64,000 bases of DNA from Segatella copri DSM 18205 (GTDB lineage Bacteria > Bacteroidota > Bacteroidia > Bacteroidales > Bacteroidaceae): contig NZ_CP102288.1 in NCBI RefSeq assembly GCF_025151535.1, positions 1,576,501 through 1,640,500 on the forward strand. Direction: 5' to 3'. The notes under the pieces are model-generated. The model saw only the letters and a list, made by a program, of their open reading frames with translations, searched no databases and had not been told where the DNA came from. Positions 26,915 to 35,223 of this stretch are shown here, piece after piece (the first letter of the stretch is position 1; each line of letters begins with the position of its first letter). Both the position numbers and the translations under genes were made by a program.

Positions 26915-28369
26915 TTACTTATCTTCGATGCCATTTGATGGCAAATTAAAGCTATAACTATTATCGAAAATCTTCTTCACTTTATTAATCTCAACGAAGG
27001 TTGTGCCTCCACCCTCTCCAAAGCTACCGCTCAGATAAGCAATCTTATCCTCCTCACATAAGTAGCCTTTCTGGCGAAGCATACGTACCGCTGCGGTAAA
27101 CATAGCCTTGGTAGAAACCTGATCCTTCTGATGAATTGGAATAATACCATAGCTCAGATTCAACCAGCGCTGGAGTTTCTCCTTATAGCAGATTGCCAAT
27201 ACCGGATTTGGACCACGGAAGGCTGCCAGGTCGCGTGCAGTCTGACCGGTCTCGCCATCGGTAATAATACCAGCAACACCCAACTTCTTAGTAGCCTCAA
27301 TGGCAGCATGAGCCAGGAAGAGTTTCTGGTCAATCTTACCATCTTCCATTGGATCAATATCATTCAGTGGAGACTTATCCTTCTCTGCCTGCTCAGCAAT
27401 ACGGGCCATGGTCTGCACAGCCTCTACAGGATACTTTCCGCTTGCTGTTTCACCAGAAAGCATCAGCGCATCGGTGCGATAGAAGATAGCATTGGCAATA
27501 TCAGTTACCTCAGCACGGGTAGGACGTGGATTCTTAATCATGGTATGCAACATCTGTGTTGCTACGATTACCGGTTTCTGCGCCTTCACACATTTAGAGA
27601 TGATGCGGCGCTGGATGCCTGGAATTCTCTCGATTGGCACCTCGATACCTAGGTCACCACGGGCAACCATGATACCATAGCAGGCATCAATAATCTCGTC
27701 AATATTATCAACACCTTCCTGATTTTCAATCTTAGAGATAATCTTGATATCACTGTTGTGAGCGTCCAAGATATCCTGAACTGCCTTCACATCGGCTGCA
27801 TTGCGCACAAAAGAGTGAGCGATGAAATCAATATCCAACTCGATAGCGAGTTCAATATTTCGGCGATCTTTCTCTGTCAGTGCAGGCAGGTCAATATGCT
27901 CTCCCGGCACATTCACGCTCTTGTGAGCCCCGAGCACTCCCTCGTTCTGAACCTCGGCAACCAGCATAGGCCCCTGGTTGTCGATAATCTTCATATCGAG
28001 TTCACCATCATCGAAGAGCAAATCATCACCTACCTTAACATCGGCTGCGATGTCAGGATAGCTCACATTCACAATATCATGAGAAGACTCCATTTCCGGA
28101 CGTCCAAAGATTTTCACTACATCACCAACATTGTAGTGGATAGGTTCCTTCACACCTGTAGTTCGCACCTCAGGACCTTTGGTATCAATCATAATACCAA
28201 TATGTGGAGACACGGCTCTTACATTCTTTACGATGGTGCGTATACCCTCTTCTGTGGCATGAGCAGTATTCATACGAACAACGTTCATACCGGCGAAAAA
28301 CAGTTTTCGGATAAAATCCTGATCACATCTACGATCACTGATGGAAGCGACAATCTTTGTTTGTTTCAT
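26915..28369 (-). CDS. pyk: Pyruvate kinase
   Basis: The 484-residue protein converts phosphoenolpyruvate and ADP to pyruvate and ATP. Visible motifs are KIVASISDRR at the N-terminus, MNTAHATEEG, IMIDTKGPEVRTTG, the active-site stretch IISKIENQEGVDNIDEI, VARGDLGIEVP and ATQMLHTMIKNPRPTRAEV. The C-terminal domain is followed by a 30-residue tail. It is transcribed alone from a promoter with TATCTTTG at 28444-28437. Confidence 0.96.
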   Translation of the reverse strand: MKQTKIVASISDRRCDQDFIRKLFFAGMNVVRMNTAHATEEGIRTIVKNVRAVSPHIGIMIDTKGPEVRTTGVKEPIHYNVGDVVKIFGRPEMESSHDIVNVSYPDIAADVKVGDDLLFDDGELDMKIIDNQGPMLVAEVQNEGVLGAHKSVNVPGEHIDLPALTEKDRRNIELAIELDIDFIAHSFVRNAADVKAVQDILDAHNSDIKIISKIENQEGVDNIDEIIDACYGIMVARGDLGIEVPIERIPGIQRRIISKCVKAQKPVIVATQMLHTMIKNPRPTRAEVTDIANAIFYRTDALMLSGETASGKYPVEAVQTMARIAEQAEKDKSPLNDIDPMEDGKIDQKLFLAHAAIEATKKLGVAGIITDGETGQTARDLAAFRGPNPVLAICYKEKLQRWLNLSYGIIPIHQKDQVSTKAMFTAAVRMLRQKGYLCEEDKIAYLSGSFGEGGGTTFVEINKVKKIFDNSYSFNLPSNGIEDK

Positions 28370-28436
28370 ATTTGTAATTTACCTTATTGAAATTTCAATG
28401 TTTGCGGTATTTCTACCATATTTCTTAAATTGCGTG

Positions 28437-28444
28437 CAAAGATA
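28437..28444 (-). promoter_or_regulatory. -7 element of the pyk promoter
   Basis: TATCTTTG on the minus strand, 68 bases before the pyk ATG. The -33 region is T-rich but lacks a clear TTTG at the usual distance. Confidence 0.5.
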
Positions 28445-28536
28445 CAAAGAATTTCTGAAATAAAAAACATCTGAAATACAAAATATATATAAAATATTGA
28501 GTTACTTTCAAATTGAAAGCGCATAAAACAGAAAAT

Positions 28537-28572
28537 CTAGCCAATGGGACACTTCTCGTTCCCATTGACTAG
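28537..28572 (-). terminator. Terminator after the LemA gene
   Basis: CTAGTCAATGGGA and TCCCATTGGCTAG pair on the minus strand with one mismatch; a short T-run follows. It separates the TPM-LemA unit from pyk. Confidence 0.7.
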
Positions 28573-28627
28573 ATAACAAATCTATTAATCCCGTTGAAAA
28601 ACAGGATTCTTAATGATCAATTCTAAA

Positions 28628-29257
28628 TTAGATATCCAAATCTGGCGCCTTCTCAGCTCCTGCTGCTGCCTCAAACTTAGGCATCACATTGAAATTGAAG
28701 AGGCTGGCGATAAGGGCACTTGGCATTTTTCTAACCGTCTGGTTATAGTTCTGAACGGCTTCATTATACTTACGGCGTGCCTCGCTGATACGGTTTTCCG
28801 TACCCTCTTCCTGAACCTGAAGAGCCTTGAAGTTCTCGCTGGCTTTCAACTCAGGATATTTCTCGGCTACTACCATCAGTTTGGAGAATGCATTCGCCAA
28901 CTCACCCTGTGCTGCAGCATATTTCTTCAGGCTAGCCTCAGTAAGATTGTTGGCATCCAGCTTTACCTGACCTACAGCAGCACGAGCCTTGGTTACCTCG
29001 GCGAAGGTTTCTTTCTCATGCTTGGCATAAGCCTTTACGATCTTAGCCAACTGTGGCATCATATCAGCACGACGCTGATACTGAGTCTGAACATTAGCCA
29101 ACTCTGTGGTAGCCAACTCCTGTTTCTCTACCAATCCGTTATAACCACTGAACATCCATAGTACCAGCACAACTACGATGCCCAGGATAATCCAACTTTT
29201 CTTTATACCTCTCTTTGCCGGTTGCATGTTTGAATTCATTGTCTGTTCCATTGTCAT
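28628..29257 (-). CDS. LemA-family membrane protein
   Basis: The 209-residue product has one N-terminal transmembrane helix (SWIILGIVVVLVLWMFSGYN) and a long helical LemA domain (YNGLVEKQELATTELANVQ, then YNEAVQNYNQTVRKMPS near 165). LemA proteins are periplasmic-facing and of unclear function. Next to TPM-domain genes they are thought to act in envelope maintenance. It directly follows the TPM gene (61 bases) and should be co-transcribed with it. Confidence 0.92.
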   Translation of the reverse strand: MTMEQTMNSNMQPAKRGIKKSWIILGIVVVLVLWMFSGYNGLVEKQELATTELANVQTQYQRRADMMPQLAKIVKAYAKHEKETFAEVTKARAAVGQVKLDANNLTEASLKKYAAAQGELANAFSKLMVVAEKYPELKASENFKALQVQEEGTENRISEARRKYNEAVQNYNQTVRKMPSALIASLFNFNVMPKFEAAAGAEKAPDLDI

Positions 29258-29275
29258 TATTATTAATTAATTATT

Positions 29276-29313
29276 TACTATAAACTATTAACTATAAACT
29301 ATTAACTATAATC
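29276..29313. repeat. Short tandem repeat ACTATAAACTATTA
   Basis: The 14-15 base word ACTATAAACTATTA occurs two and a half times in the gap between the TPM and LemA genes. Function unknown. Confidence 0.7.
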
Positions 29314-29318
29314 AGTCA

Positions 29319-30143
29319 TCACCATCCTCCGCCAGAGCCGCCTCCGCTAAAGGTGCCTCCGCCAAAAGAACCGCCCGAGAAACCGCCGCCGGAAGAACCG
29401 CCACCTCCCATAAAGAAAGGAGGTATCCAGTCGTCATCGTTGTTTCTCCTACGAGACTGATTTCTCTGATTGCTCTTCGGTCTTGGCTTCACAATACCGA
29501 GCATCTCCAGAATATACCTGATAAACAGATAGATAGGAATACCGAAGAAGATAAGGAACAGGATAATGACCAGGAACCAGTCCTCTTCGTCATTAACCGA
29601 ACCTTCATCAACATCCGCAATTCCCGTCCGTCCACTTTTCACCTTATTATATATAGCACGGCTCACAGATGCTACTGCCTCGCCCGGATTGCCTTCACGC
29701 ATATACTTCACGATGCAAGCCCGGGCAATATCATCACAGTCCACATCAGTCAACTCACCCTCCAGTCCACTTCCTGGAGCAATAAAGTACTTATGGTCCT
29801 CCACCGCGATGACGATAACCAGTCCTCTCCGGCTCTTCTTGTAACCAATACCATATTGGTTGCCCACATCCTGCGCCATCCGGAAAGCATCCTGGTTGTC
29901 AACCTTTCCCACAATGATGAGCACATTCTGTACGCCACACTCCAACTTCAGTTTCTGAAGATAGAAATTGGCAGAATCCTTCTGAGCCTTATCAACATAT
30001 CCATCCGGGTCGGAAACATATTGCGTAGAATCCCTGAGGAAAGGAATCGGTACATTTTTCGCCATCCAGACCTCCCCAGCCGTCAACGCCAATGCATGAA
30101 AGGCAACCATCATCAAAGCCAAAAAATATCTCTTAAATCTCAT
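29319..30143 (-). CDS. TPM-domain membrane protein (YgcG-like)
   Basis: The 274-residue product has a signal peptide (MRFKRYFLALMMVAFHALALTAGE), a TPM_phosphatase domain (about 40-170), a transmembrane helix (WFLVIILFLIFFGIPIYLFI) and a glycine/serine-rich tail of GGGS-type repeats ending in GGGW. TPM proteins are exported; in plants a relative aids photosystem II repair, while bacterial roles are unclear. The start at 30143 is chosen because the -7 box TATTTTTG (30169-30162) overlaps the alternative ATG at 30164. Confidence 0.88.
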   Translation of the reverse strand: MRFKRYFLALMMVAFHALALTAGEVWMAKNVPIPFLRDSTQYVSDPDGYVDKAQKDSANFYLQKLKLECGVQNVLIIVGKVDNQDAFRMAQDVGNQYGIGYKKSRRGLVIVIAVEDHKYFIAPGSGLEGELTDVDCDDIARACIVKYMREGNPGEAVASVSRAIYNKVKSGRTGIADVDEGSVNDEEDWFLVIILFLIFFGIPIYLFIRYILEMLGIVKPRPKSNQRNQSRRRNNDDDWIPPFFMGGGGSSGGGFSGGSFGGGTFSGGGSGGGW

Positions 30144-30232
30144 AATTTCTCTATTTTGGTGCAAAAATACGCAATAAAAACCTTATATGCAAATACTTAG
30201 AGCATTATTTTTGCAAAAAAAGCCTTAAGTAT

Positions 30233-30263
30233 TTTGTTATATCATAAAAAACTTGTATCTTTG
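30233..30263 (+). promoter_or_regulatory. Promoter of the HU gene
   Basis: TTTG (30233-30236), a 19-base spacer and TATCTTTG (30256-30263). The HU ATG is 48 bases downstream. Confidence 0.8.
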
Positions 30264-30311
30264 CACACCGAAATAAAGATTAACAAGTAAAATTAGTAAA
30301 AAAATAAAGAA

Positions 30312-30596
30312 ATGACCAAAGCAGATATCATTAATGAGGTAGCTATCGCTACTGGTATGCCTAAGAAAGAAGTAGGTACTGTAGTAGAGGCTTTTATGGA
30401 AGAGGTTAAGAAGTGCCTCATCGAAAAGAAGGACAATGTATACTTGCGTGGCTTCGGCAGCTTCAACATCAAGCATCGTGCTGCTAAGACTGCCCGTAAC
30501 ATCTCTAAGAATACAACCATCACCATTCCTGCTCACGACTTACCAAGCTTCAAGCCATCAAAGAGCTTCATCGAGGAGATGCAGAACGCTCAGTAA
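30312..30596 (+). CDS. HU-family histone-like DNA-binding protein
   Basis: The 94-residue protein is a standard HU/IHF fold: MTKADIINEVAIATG, dimer helices, then the DNA-binding arm with NVYLRGFGSFNIKHRAAKTA and IPAHDLPSFKPSKSF. HU bends and compacts DNA in the nucleoid. Arm residues are conserved. It is followed after 65 bases by a tiny very basic protein gene and the two may share a transcript. Confidence 0.95.
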   Translation: MTKADIINEVAIATGMPKKEVGTVVEAFMEEVKKCLIEKKDNVYLRGFGSFNIKHRAAKTARNISKNTTITIPAHDLPSFKPSKSFIEEMQNAQ

Positions 30597-30661
30597 TACT
30601 GCTGGACAGGAAGAGAGAAATATCATTTTTTATAATAACAATATTTTAAAATTTTAAAATC

Positions 30662-30751
30662 ATGCCAAACGGAAAGAAAAAGAAGGGCCACAAGATGGCT
30701 ACTCACAAGCGTAAAAAAAGATTACGTAAGAACAGACATAAGAGCAAGTAA
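30662..30751 (+). CDS. Tiny basic protein, bL38-like (29 aa)
   Basis: The ORF encodes 29 residues, MPNGKKKKGHKMATHKRKKR followed by LRKNRHKSK, of which about 16 are Lys, Arg or His. A protein of this size and style, beginning MP(N/S)GKKxK and ending in RHK, was reported as a Bacteroidota-specific ribosomal protein (bL38) in Flavobacterium. I make the link from memory of that pattern. It lies between HU and a terminator, just upstream of the RNase E/G gene. Confidence 0.7.
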   Translation: MPNGKKKKGHKMATHKRKKRLRKNRHKSK

Positions 30752-30802
30752 GCTAGCAGTGTAGCTAGTCTACTATAGCTCTCGGTCAGTTCGTGACTGA
30801 GG

Positions 30803-30843
30803 GGGTGTGTCAGTTCTGATATGGAATGACATACCCTTTTTTT
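30803..30843 (+). terminator. Terminator after HU and the bL38-like gene
   Basis: GGGTGTGTCA (30803-30812) pairs with TGACATACCC (30827-30836), followed by seven T. A second hairpin, CTCGGTCA/TGACTGAG (30781-30801), stands directly in front of it. The RNase E/G gene begins 34 bases later, so some readthrough is possible. Confidence 0.85.
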
Positions 30844-30876
30844 GTATTAATTTAAAGTTAAAAGATTATTGAAGAT

Positions 30877-32448
30877 ATGACAAGCGAAGTTGTAATTGAT
30901 GTCCAACAGAAAGACATCTCTATCGCACTCATGGAGGACAAGCAGCTGGTGGAATACCAGAACGAACCTCGTGAGGCATCGTTCTCTGTGGGCAACATCT
31001 ACATCGCAAAGGTTAAAAAACTGATGCCGGGTCTTAACGCCTGCTTCGTGGATGTAGGTTATGAACGCGACGCCTTTCTTCATTATCTTGACCTAGGAAG
31101 TCATTTTAATTCCTACCAGAAGTACCTTAAACAAGTACAGAGCGACAGAAAGAAACTTTTCCCATTCTCTAAAGCCAGCAAAATGCCTGAATTGGAAAAG
31201 GACGGCAGCATACAGAATGTACTCAAAGCAGGACAGGAAGTGCTGGTACAAATCGTAAAGGAACCAATCTCTACCAAGGGACCTCGACTCACAGGCGAAA
31301 TCTCATTCGCGGGCCGATACCTGGTACTCATGCCATTCGGTGATAAAGTTTCTGTCTCGTCGAAAATTAAAAGCGGTGAAGAACGCTCCCGACTCAAACA
31401 ACTCATTCACAGCATCAAACCAAAGAATTGCGGCGTTATCGTCCGCACTGTGGCTGAGGGTAAGAAGGTCGCTGAGCTCGATGCTGAGCTGAAAGTCCTG
31501 GTGAAGCGATGGGAGGATGCTATCGCCAAGGTACAGAAGACCCAGCAGCGCCCGCAACTTGCATTCGAGGAGACCGGAAGAGCCGTTGCTCTCTTGCGTG
31601 ACTTGTTTAACCCATCTTACGAGAACATCTACGTGAACAACGAAGATGTGATGAAAGAGGTGAAGAACTATGTTTCTCTAATAGCCCCTGAAAAGGCGGG
31701 CATAGTTAAGCTCTACACCGGTAAGGTGCCTATCTTCGACAATTTCAGCATTACCAAGCAGATTAAAGCTGGCTTTGGTCGTGTTGTTAACTACAAGCAC
31801 GGTGCTTATCTCATCATCGAGCACACCGAGGCCTTGCACGTTGTCGATGTAAACAGTGGTAACAGAACTCGTGAGAAAGGTCAGGAAGCAAATGCACTGG
31901 ATGTTAACCTCGGCGCTGCTGATGAGTTGGCAAGACAATTGCGCCTCCGAGATATGGGAGGTATCATTGTTGTCGACTTCATCGACATGAATCTTGCCGA
32001 AGACCGACAGCTGCTCTATGAACGCATGTGCAAGAACATGCAGAAGGACCGTGCCAAGCACAATATCCTGCCATTGAGCAAGTTCGGACTGATGCAGATT
32101 ACACGCCAGCGTGTACGTCCGGCTATGGATGTGACTGTAGATGAAACCTGCCCTACCTGTTTCGGTACGGGCAAGATTAAGTCTAGCATCCTCTTCACCG
32201 ACCAGTTGGAAAGAAAAATCGACCGCCTAGTCAACAAGATCGGCGTCAAGAAATTCACTTTGTATGTGAATCCTTACGTGGCTGCCTTCATCAACAAGGG
32301 CTTCATTTCCCTGAAGCGCAGATGGCAGTTTAAGTATGGTTTCGGCTTCAATGTGATTCCTTCACAGAAACTGGCGTTCCTCCAGTACGAATTCTACGAC
32401 AAGGACAACCAGTATTTGGACATGCAGGAAGAACAGGAAACAAAGTAA
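30877..32448 (+). CDS. rng: Ribonuclease E/G family endoribonuclease
   Basis: The 523-residue protein has an S1-like RNA-binding region (about 35-130, GNIYIAKVKKLMPGLNACFV) and the catalytic domain with magnesium ligands D324 (HVVDVNSGNR) and D367 (IIVVDFIDM). The zinc-link pair C425 and C428 (ETCPTCFGTG) joins the dimer. The family cuts single-stranded AU-rich RNA in rRNA maturation and mRNA decay. The size is closest to RNase G, without the long degradosome tail of E. coli RNase E. A strong terminator follows. Confidence 0.95.
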   Translation: MTSEVVIDVQQKDISIALMEDKQLVEYQNEPREASFSVGNIYIAKVKKLMPGLNACFVDVGYERDAFLHYLDLGSHFNSYQKYLKQVQSDRKKLFPFSKASKMPELEKDGSIQNVLKAGQEVLVQIVKEPISTKGPRLTGEISFAGRYLVLMPFGDKVSVSSKIKSGEERSRLKQLIHSIKPKNCGVIVRTVAEGKKVAELDAELKVLVKRWEDAIAKVQKTQQRPQLAFEETGRAVALLRDLFNPSYENIYVNNEDVMKEVKNYVSLIAPEKAGIVKLYTGKVPIFDNFSITKQIKAGFGRVVNYKHGAYLIIEHTEALHVVDVNSGNRTREKGQEANALDVNLGAADELARQLRLRDMGGIIVVDFIDMNLAEDRQLLYERMCKNMQKDRAKHNILPLSKFGLMQITRQRVRPAMDVTVDETCPTCFGTGKIKSSILFTDQLERKIDRLVNKIGVKKFTLYVNPYVAAFINKGFISLKRRWQFKYGFGFNVIPSQKLAFLQYEFYDKDNQYLDMQEEQETK

Positions 32449-32463
32449 GTTTTTAATTATCAG

Positions 32464-32504
32464 AAAAAGCTCCATTCGCATCTGATTGCGAATGGAGCTT
32501 TTTT
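32464..32504. terminator. Bidirectional terminator after rng
   Basis: AAAAAGCTCCATTCGCA (32464-32480) pairs perfectly with TGCGAATGGAGCTTTTT (32487-32503). Confidence 0.92.
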
Positions 32505-32541
32505 ATTTTGTTTTTCTACACCTTATTATATATAGGGCATT

Positions 32542-32820
32542 TTAGTACTCTATCTCATTATTCACCATCTTCTCTGTATCCCAAGGTGCAGGAGCACCAC
32601 CGAGATAACGATGGAACCAGCCGAGGTGCGCGTTGTAATAGAGCGGCATCGACTTCAGGTTGCTTGGCCAGTGACCATCATACTTCAAAACTATCAGTCG
32701 AGAAGGAATGTTCAGGGTCTGCAAAGCTGTGAAATACTGCAAACTCTGGGTATACGGTACACGATAGTCCAACTCGCCCGCCATCACGAGTGCTGCCGAA
32801 AACATCAATCTCTTGTTCAT
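32542..32820 (-). pseudogene. S9-type peptidase remnant: signal-peptide start joined to the C-terminus
   Basis: The 92-codon frame begins like a signal peptide (MNKRLMFSAALVMA) and passes directly into the end of a prolyl-oligopeptidase family enzyme: GELDYRVPYTQS carries the catalytic-Asp region and KYDGHWPSN the catalytic-His region. A whole S9 peptidase has about 700 residues, so the propeller and the serine are missing. A -7 box (TACTTTTG, 32857-32850) remains upstream. The simplest explanation is a large internal in-frame deletion. Confidence 0.75.
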
Positions 32821-32953
32821 ATAACCTATAAATATTTATATTTCAGATGCAAAAGTAACAATTATTTTTGGATTTCCTGCAACCTTTTCACTACTTTTAT
32901 CGTCTAAGCTATAAATAACATTGATAATAACATAAAAAAGAAAGGAAAAGATT

Positions 32954-33271
32954 ATGATTTTAAGTACCACTCCAACCATAGAAGGCCACCCTATCCGTGA
33001 ATACCGTGGCGTAGTAACCGGCGAAACCATCATCGGTACCAACTTTGTAAAGGATTTCTTTGCCAGTGTCCGTGATGTAATCGGCGGCAGAAGCGGTTCT
33101 TACGAAAGCACCCTCCGCGAGGCTAAGGATACAGCCCTCAGAGAGATGGCCGACCGTGCCGCATCCCTGGGCTGCAACGCCATCGTGGGCATCGACCTGG
33201 ATTACGAAACTGTAGGCAACAGCGGCTCCATGCTGATGGTTACGTGCAGCGGAACGGCGGTGATTATCTAA
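32954..33271 (+). CDS. YbjQ-family protein (UPF0145)
   Basis: The 105-residue protein matches the YbjQ/UPF0145 family: [36 protein letters not shown], and [17 protein letters not shown]. The fold is a pentameric heavy-metal-binding-like barrel; the function is not established. Length is usual. It stands alone, separated by a hairpin from the following converging gene. Confidence 0.93.
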   Translation: MILSTTPTIEGHPIREYRGVVTGETIIGTNFVKDFFASVRDVIGGRSGSYESTLREAKDTALREMADRAASLGCNAIVGIDLDYETVGNSGSMLMVTCSGTAVII

Positions 33272-33310
33272 GTTCTGCGACTGTACAAAAGAACAAAATA
33301 TGCATGAAAC

Positions 33311-33347
33311 GGGGCGGTAACTACCTAAAAAATCGAGTTACCGCCCC
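33311..33347. terminator. Hairpin terminator, copy 1 of a duplicated unit
   Basis: GGGGCGGTAACT (33311-33322) pairs with AGTTACCGCCCC (33336-33347). It recurs at 35112, and its left half again at 36912, marking the edges of a 1.8-kb tandem duplication. Confidence 0.8.
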
Positions 33348-33422
33348 TGTTCAGATATATTTTTATCTATATAGTGTGGTGACATACACCTGATGAAGGT
33401 CACCAACTTTCTTCTATTTCAT

Positions 33423-34985
33423 TTATTCTATCACCCAATCCTCTATACTTCGCTGGTTTTCCGAGAAGTTAATACCCACTTTCACAACCTTTCGCCCATC
33501 ATCTGCAAAAGCCTTGGCATAGTCCTTGTCGCTGATTTGCGCCATGGCGATGTCGGCAGACTTCTTATATTTCAACTCAAAGATAAAGATACTCTTATCC
33601 GTCTTGAGCACAAGGTCTATTCTTCCATCCGAAGTGGTATGCTCCACTTTCACATCTTCGCCAAGCATGGTGAAGATGGTGAATATCACGGCTTGATAGT
33701 GACGCTCATTATTGTTGATAATCGTATATGGGAACTTATCATAGAATGCCTTCAAGTGAGGCATAAAGGCACCCATGTCATCATTGATGAGCACATTCTT
33801 GGAATAAGCATACACGATGGCATCATATCTGTTCATGTCTTGCGCAGTATAATACCGGACGAGACTTTTCGAGAAGCCTTGTCTTACTTCTTGATTTGGA
33901 AAACAGAGATGATACAATTTTCCCCTTCGCTCATATCCTTTAATGGTAAGATAACCACTCTGGAAAAGAACAGGAATCGGGTCTGTAAGCTTTTCAGTAG
34001 GGGTATCAAAACGATCATCATTAACCCATAAATCGTCCAGATTGAGCATATCCAAATTCTTCTGCTGCAACAACTCCACCAGAAACGTAGGCGTACCAGA
34101 TGTAAACCAATAGCTATTAAACTCCTTATCATCCAAAGCATTGATAATGCTGTAAGGATTAAAGATATCCTCGCTATTGATACTGAAGTGGTAGCCATCA
34201 TAATGCTGCTTGAGTTGCCCTAAGGTCTCCTCATAAGTAAGTCCATTATGCTCAGCCATCTCCTCGATACCCTCACGGAAATACTGAGTCAATTCACTCT
34301 TGGTAATACCACAACAGCTACTGTATTCATCCTTCAACGTGAGAATCTTGAGATTGTTCAACTCGCTAAAGATGCTGAGCTGACTAAACTTGGAAATACC
34401 TGTAATGAATACAAAGCGGATGTTTCCCTCTTGTTGCTTCAAAGGGCTGAAGAAATCTCGCATGATATTGCGGATGGTCTTCTGTATGTCTTCGTCACTG
34501 ACAGAATCATGCATAGGAGCATCATATTCGTCTATGAGAACAACAACTTGTTTACCTGTTTGAGCAGCTGCTGCAAGCAAGATGTTCTTAAGACGACCTC
34601 CAAAAGACTTCTCATCTATTGGATTAACTTTTAAACCATATTTTTTCTCTTCTACTTCTAGTATTCCGTTTAGAATTGAATATGTATTCTCTAAACTATA
34701 ATACTTACCGCAGCTCAGATCCAAGTGGATGACAGGATATGCCGTCCATTCCTTCTCCATCTGTTCGATGGCAAGGCCCTTGAACAGTTCTTTCTTACCC
34801 TCGAAATAAGCCTGGAGGGTAGATACAAACAAGGATTTTCCGAATCGACGCGGGCGACTCAGAAAATGAAACTTGGCATAATGAGCCAACTGATAGACGA
34901 TAGCCGTCTTGTCAGCATAGAAGTAATTCCCCTTCACGATTTCGGAGAACGTTTGTATTCCCAAAGGATATCTCTTTGAAGCCAT
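33423..34985 (-). CDS. AAA-ATPase-like/PD-(D/E)XK nuclease superfamily protein, copy 1
   Basis: The 520-residue protein has an N-terminal AAA-ATPase-like domain (RPRRFGKSL as Walker A, VVVLIDEYDAPM as Walker B) and a C-terminal PD-(D/E)XK-like domain with D457, E470 and K472 (RIDLVL...IFELKY). Such genes are abundant in Bacteroidota accessory DNA; the function is unknown. It is nearly identical to the gene at 35224-36786 except for a block at about residues 300-410. It has its own promoter and terminator, copied with the gene. Confidence 0.88.
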   Translation of the reverse strand: MASKRYPLGIQTFSEIVKGNYFYADKTAIVYQLAHYAKFHFLSRPRRFGKSLFVSTLQAYFEGKKELFKGLAIEQMEKEWTAYPVIHLDLSCGKYYSLENTYSILNGILEVEEKKYGLKVNPIDEKSFGGRLKNILLAAAAQTGKQVVVLIDEYDAPMHDSVSDEDIQKTIRNIMRDFFSPLKQQEGNIRFVFITGISKFSQLSIFSELNNLKILTLKDEYSSCCGITKSELTQYFREGIEEMAEHNGLTYEETLGQLKQHYDGYHFSINSEDIFNPYSIINALDDKEFNSYWFTSGTPTFLVELLQQKNLDMLNLDDLWVNDDRFDTPTEKLTDPIPVLFQSGYLTIKGYERRGKLYHLCFPNQEVRQGFSKSLVRYYTAQDMNRYDAIVYAYSKNVLINDDMGAFMPHLKAFYDKFPYTIINNNERHYQAVIFTIFTMLGEDVKVEHTTSDGRIDLVLKTDKSIFIFELKYKKSADIAMAQISDKDYAKAFADDGRKVVKVGINFSENQRSIEDWVIE

Positions 34986-35010
34986 AATCTTACTCTTTAT
35001 AATTAATGTA

Positions 35011-35040
35011 CAAAGATACAGATAATATTTCAGAAAACAA
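35011..35040 (-). promoter_or_regulatory. Promoter of ATPase copy 1
   Basis: TTG (35040-35038), a 19-base spacer, TATCTTTG (35018-35011) on the minus strand. The leader to the ATG at 34985 is about 20 bases. Confidence 0.7.
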
Positions 35041-35111
35041 GCATTTTTCTGATTATTAACAATGTATCACTGCAAAAATAGAACTGCAATTCAACAAAAC
35101 ATGCTTGAAAC

Positions 35112-35148
35112 GGGGCGGTAACTGCCTTAAAAATCGAGTTACCGCCCC
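35112..35148. terminator. Hairpin terminator, copy 2 of the duplicated unit
   Basis: GGGGCGGTAACT (35112-35123) pairs with AGTTACCGCCCC (35137-35148), as in copy 1. It ends the second ATPase gene's transcript. Confidence 0.8.
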
Positions 35149-35223
35149 TGTTCAGGCATATTTTTATCTATATAGTGTGGTGACCTTCATCAGATGAAGG
35201 TCACCAACTTTCTTCTATTTCAT

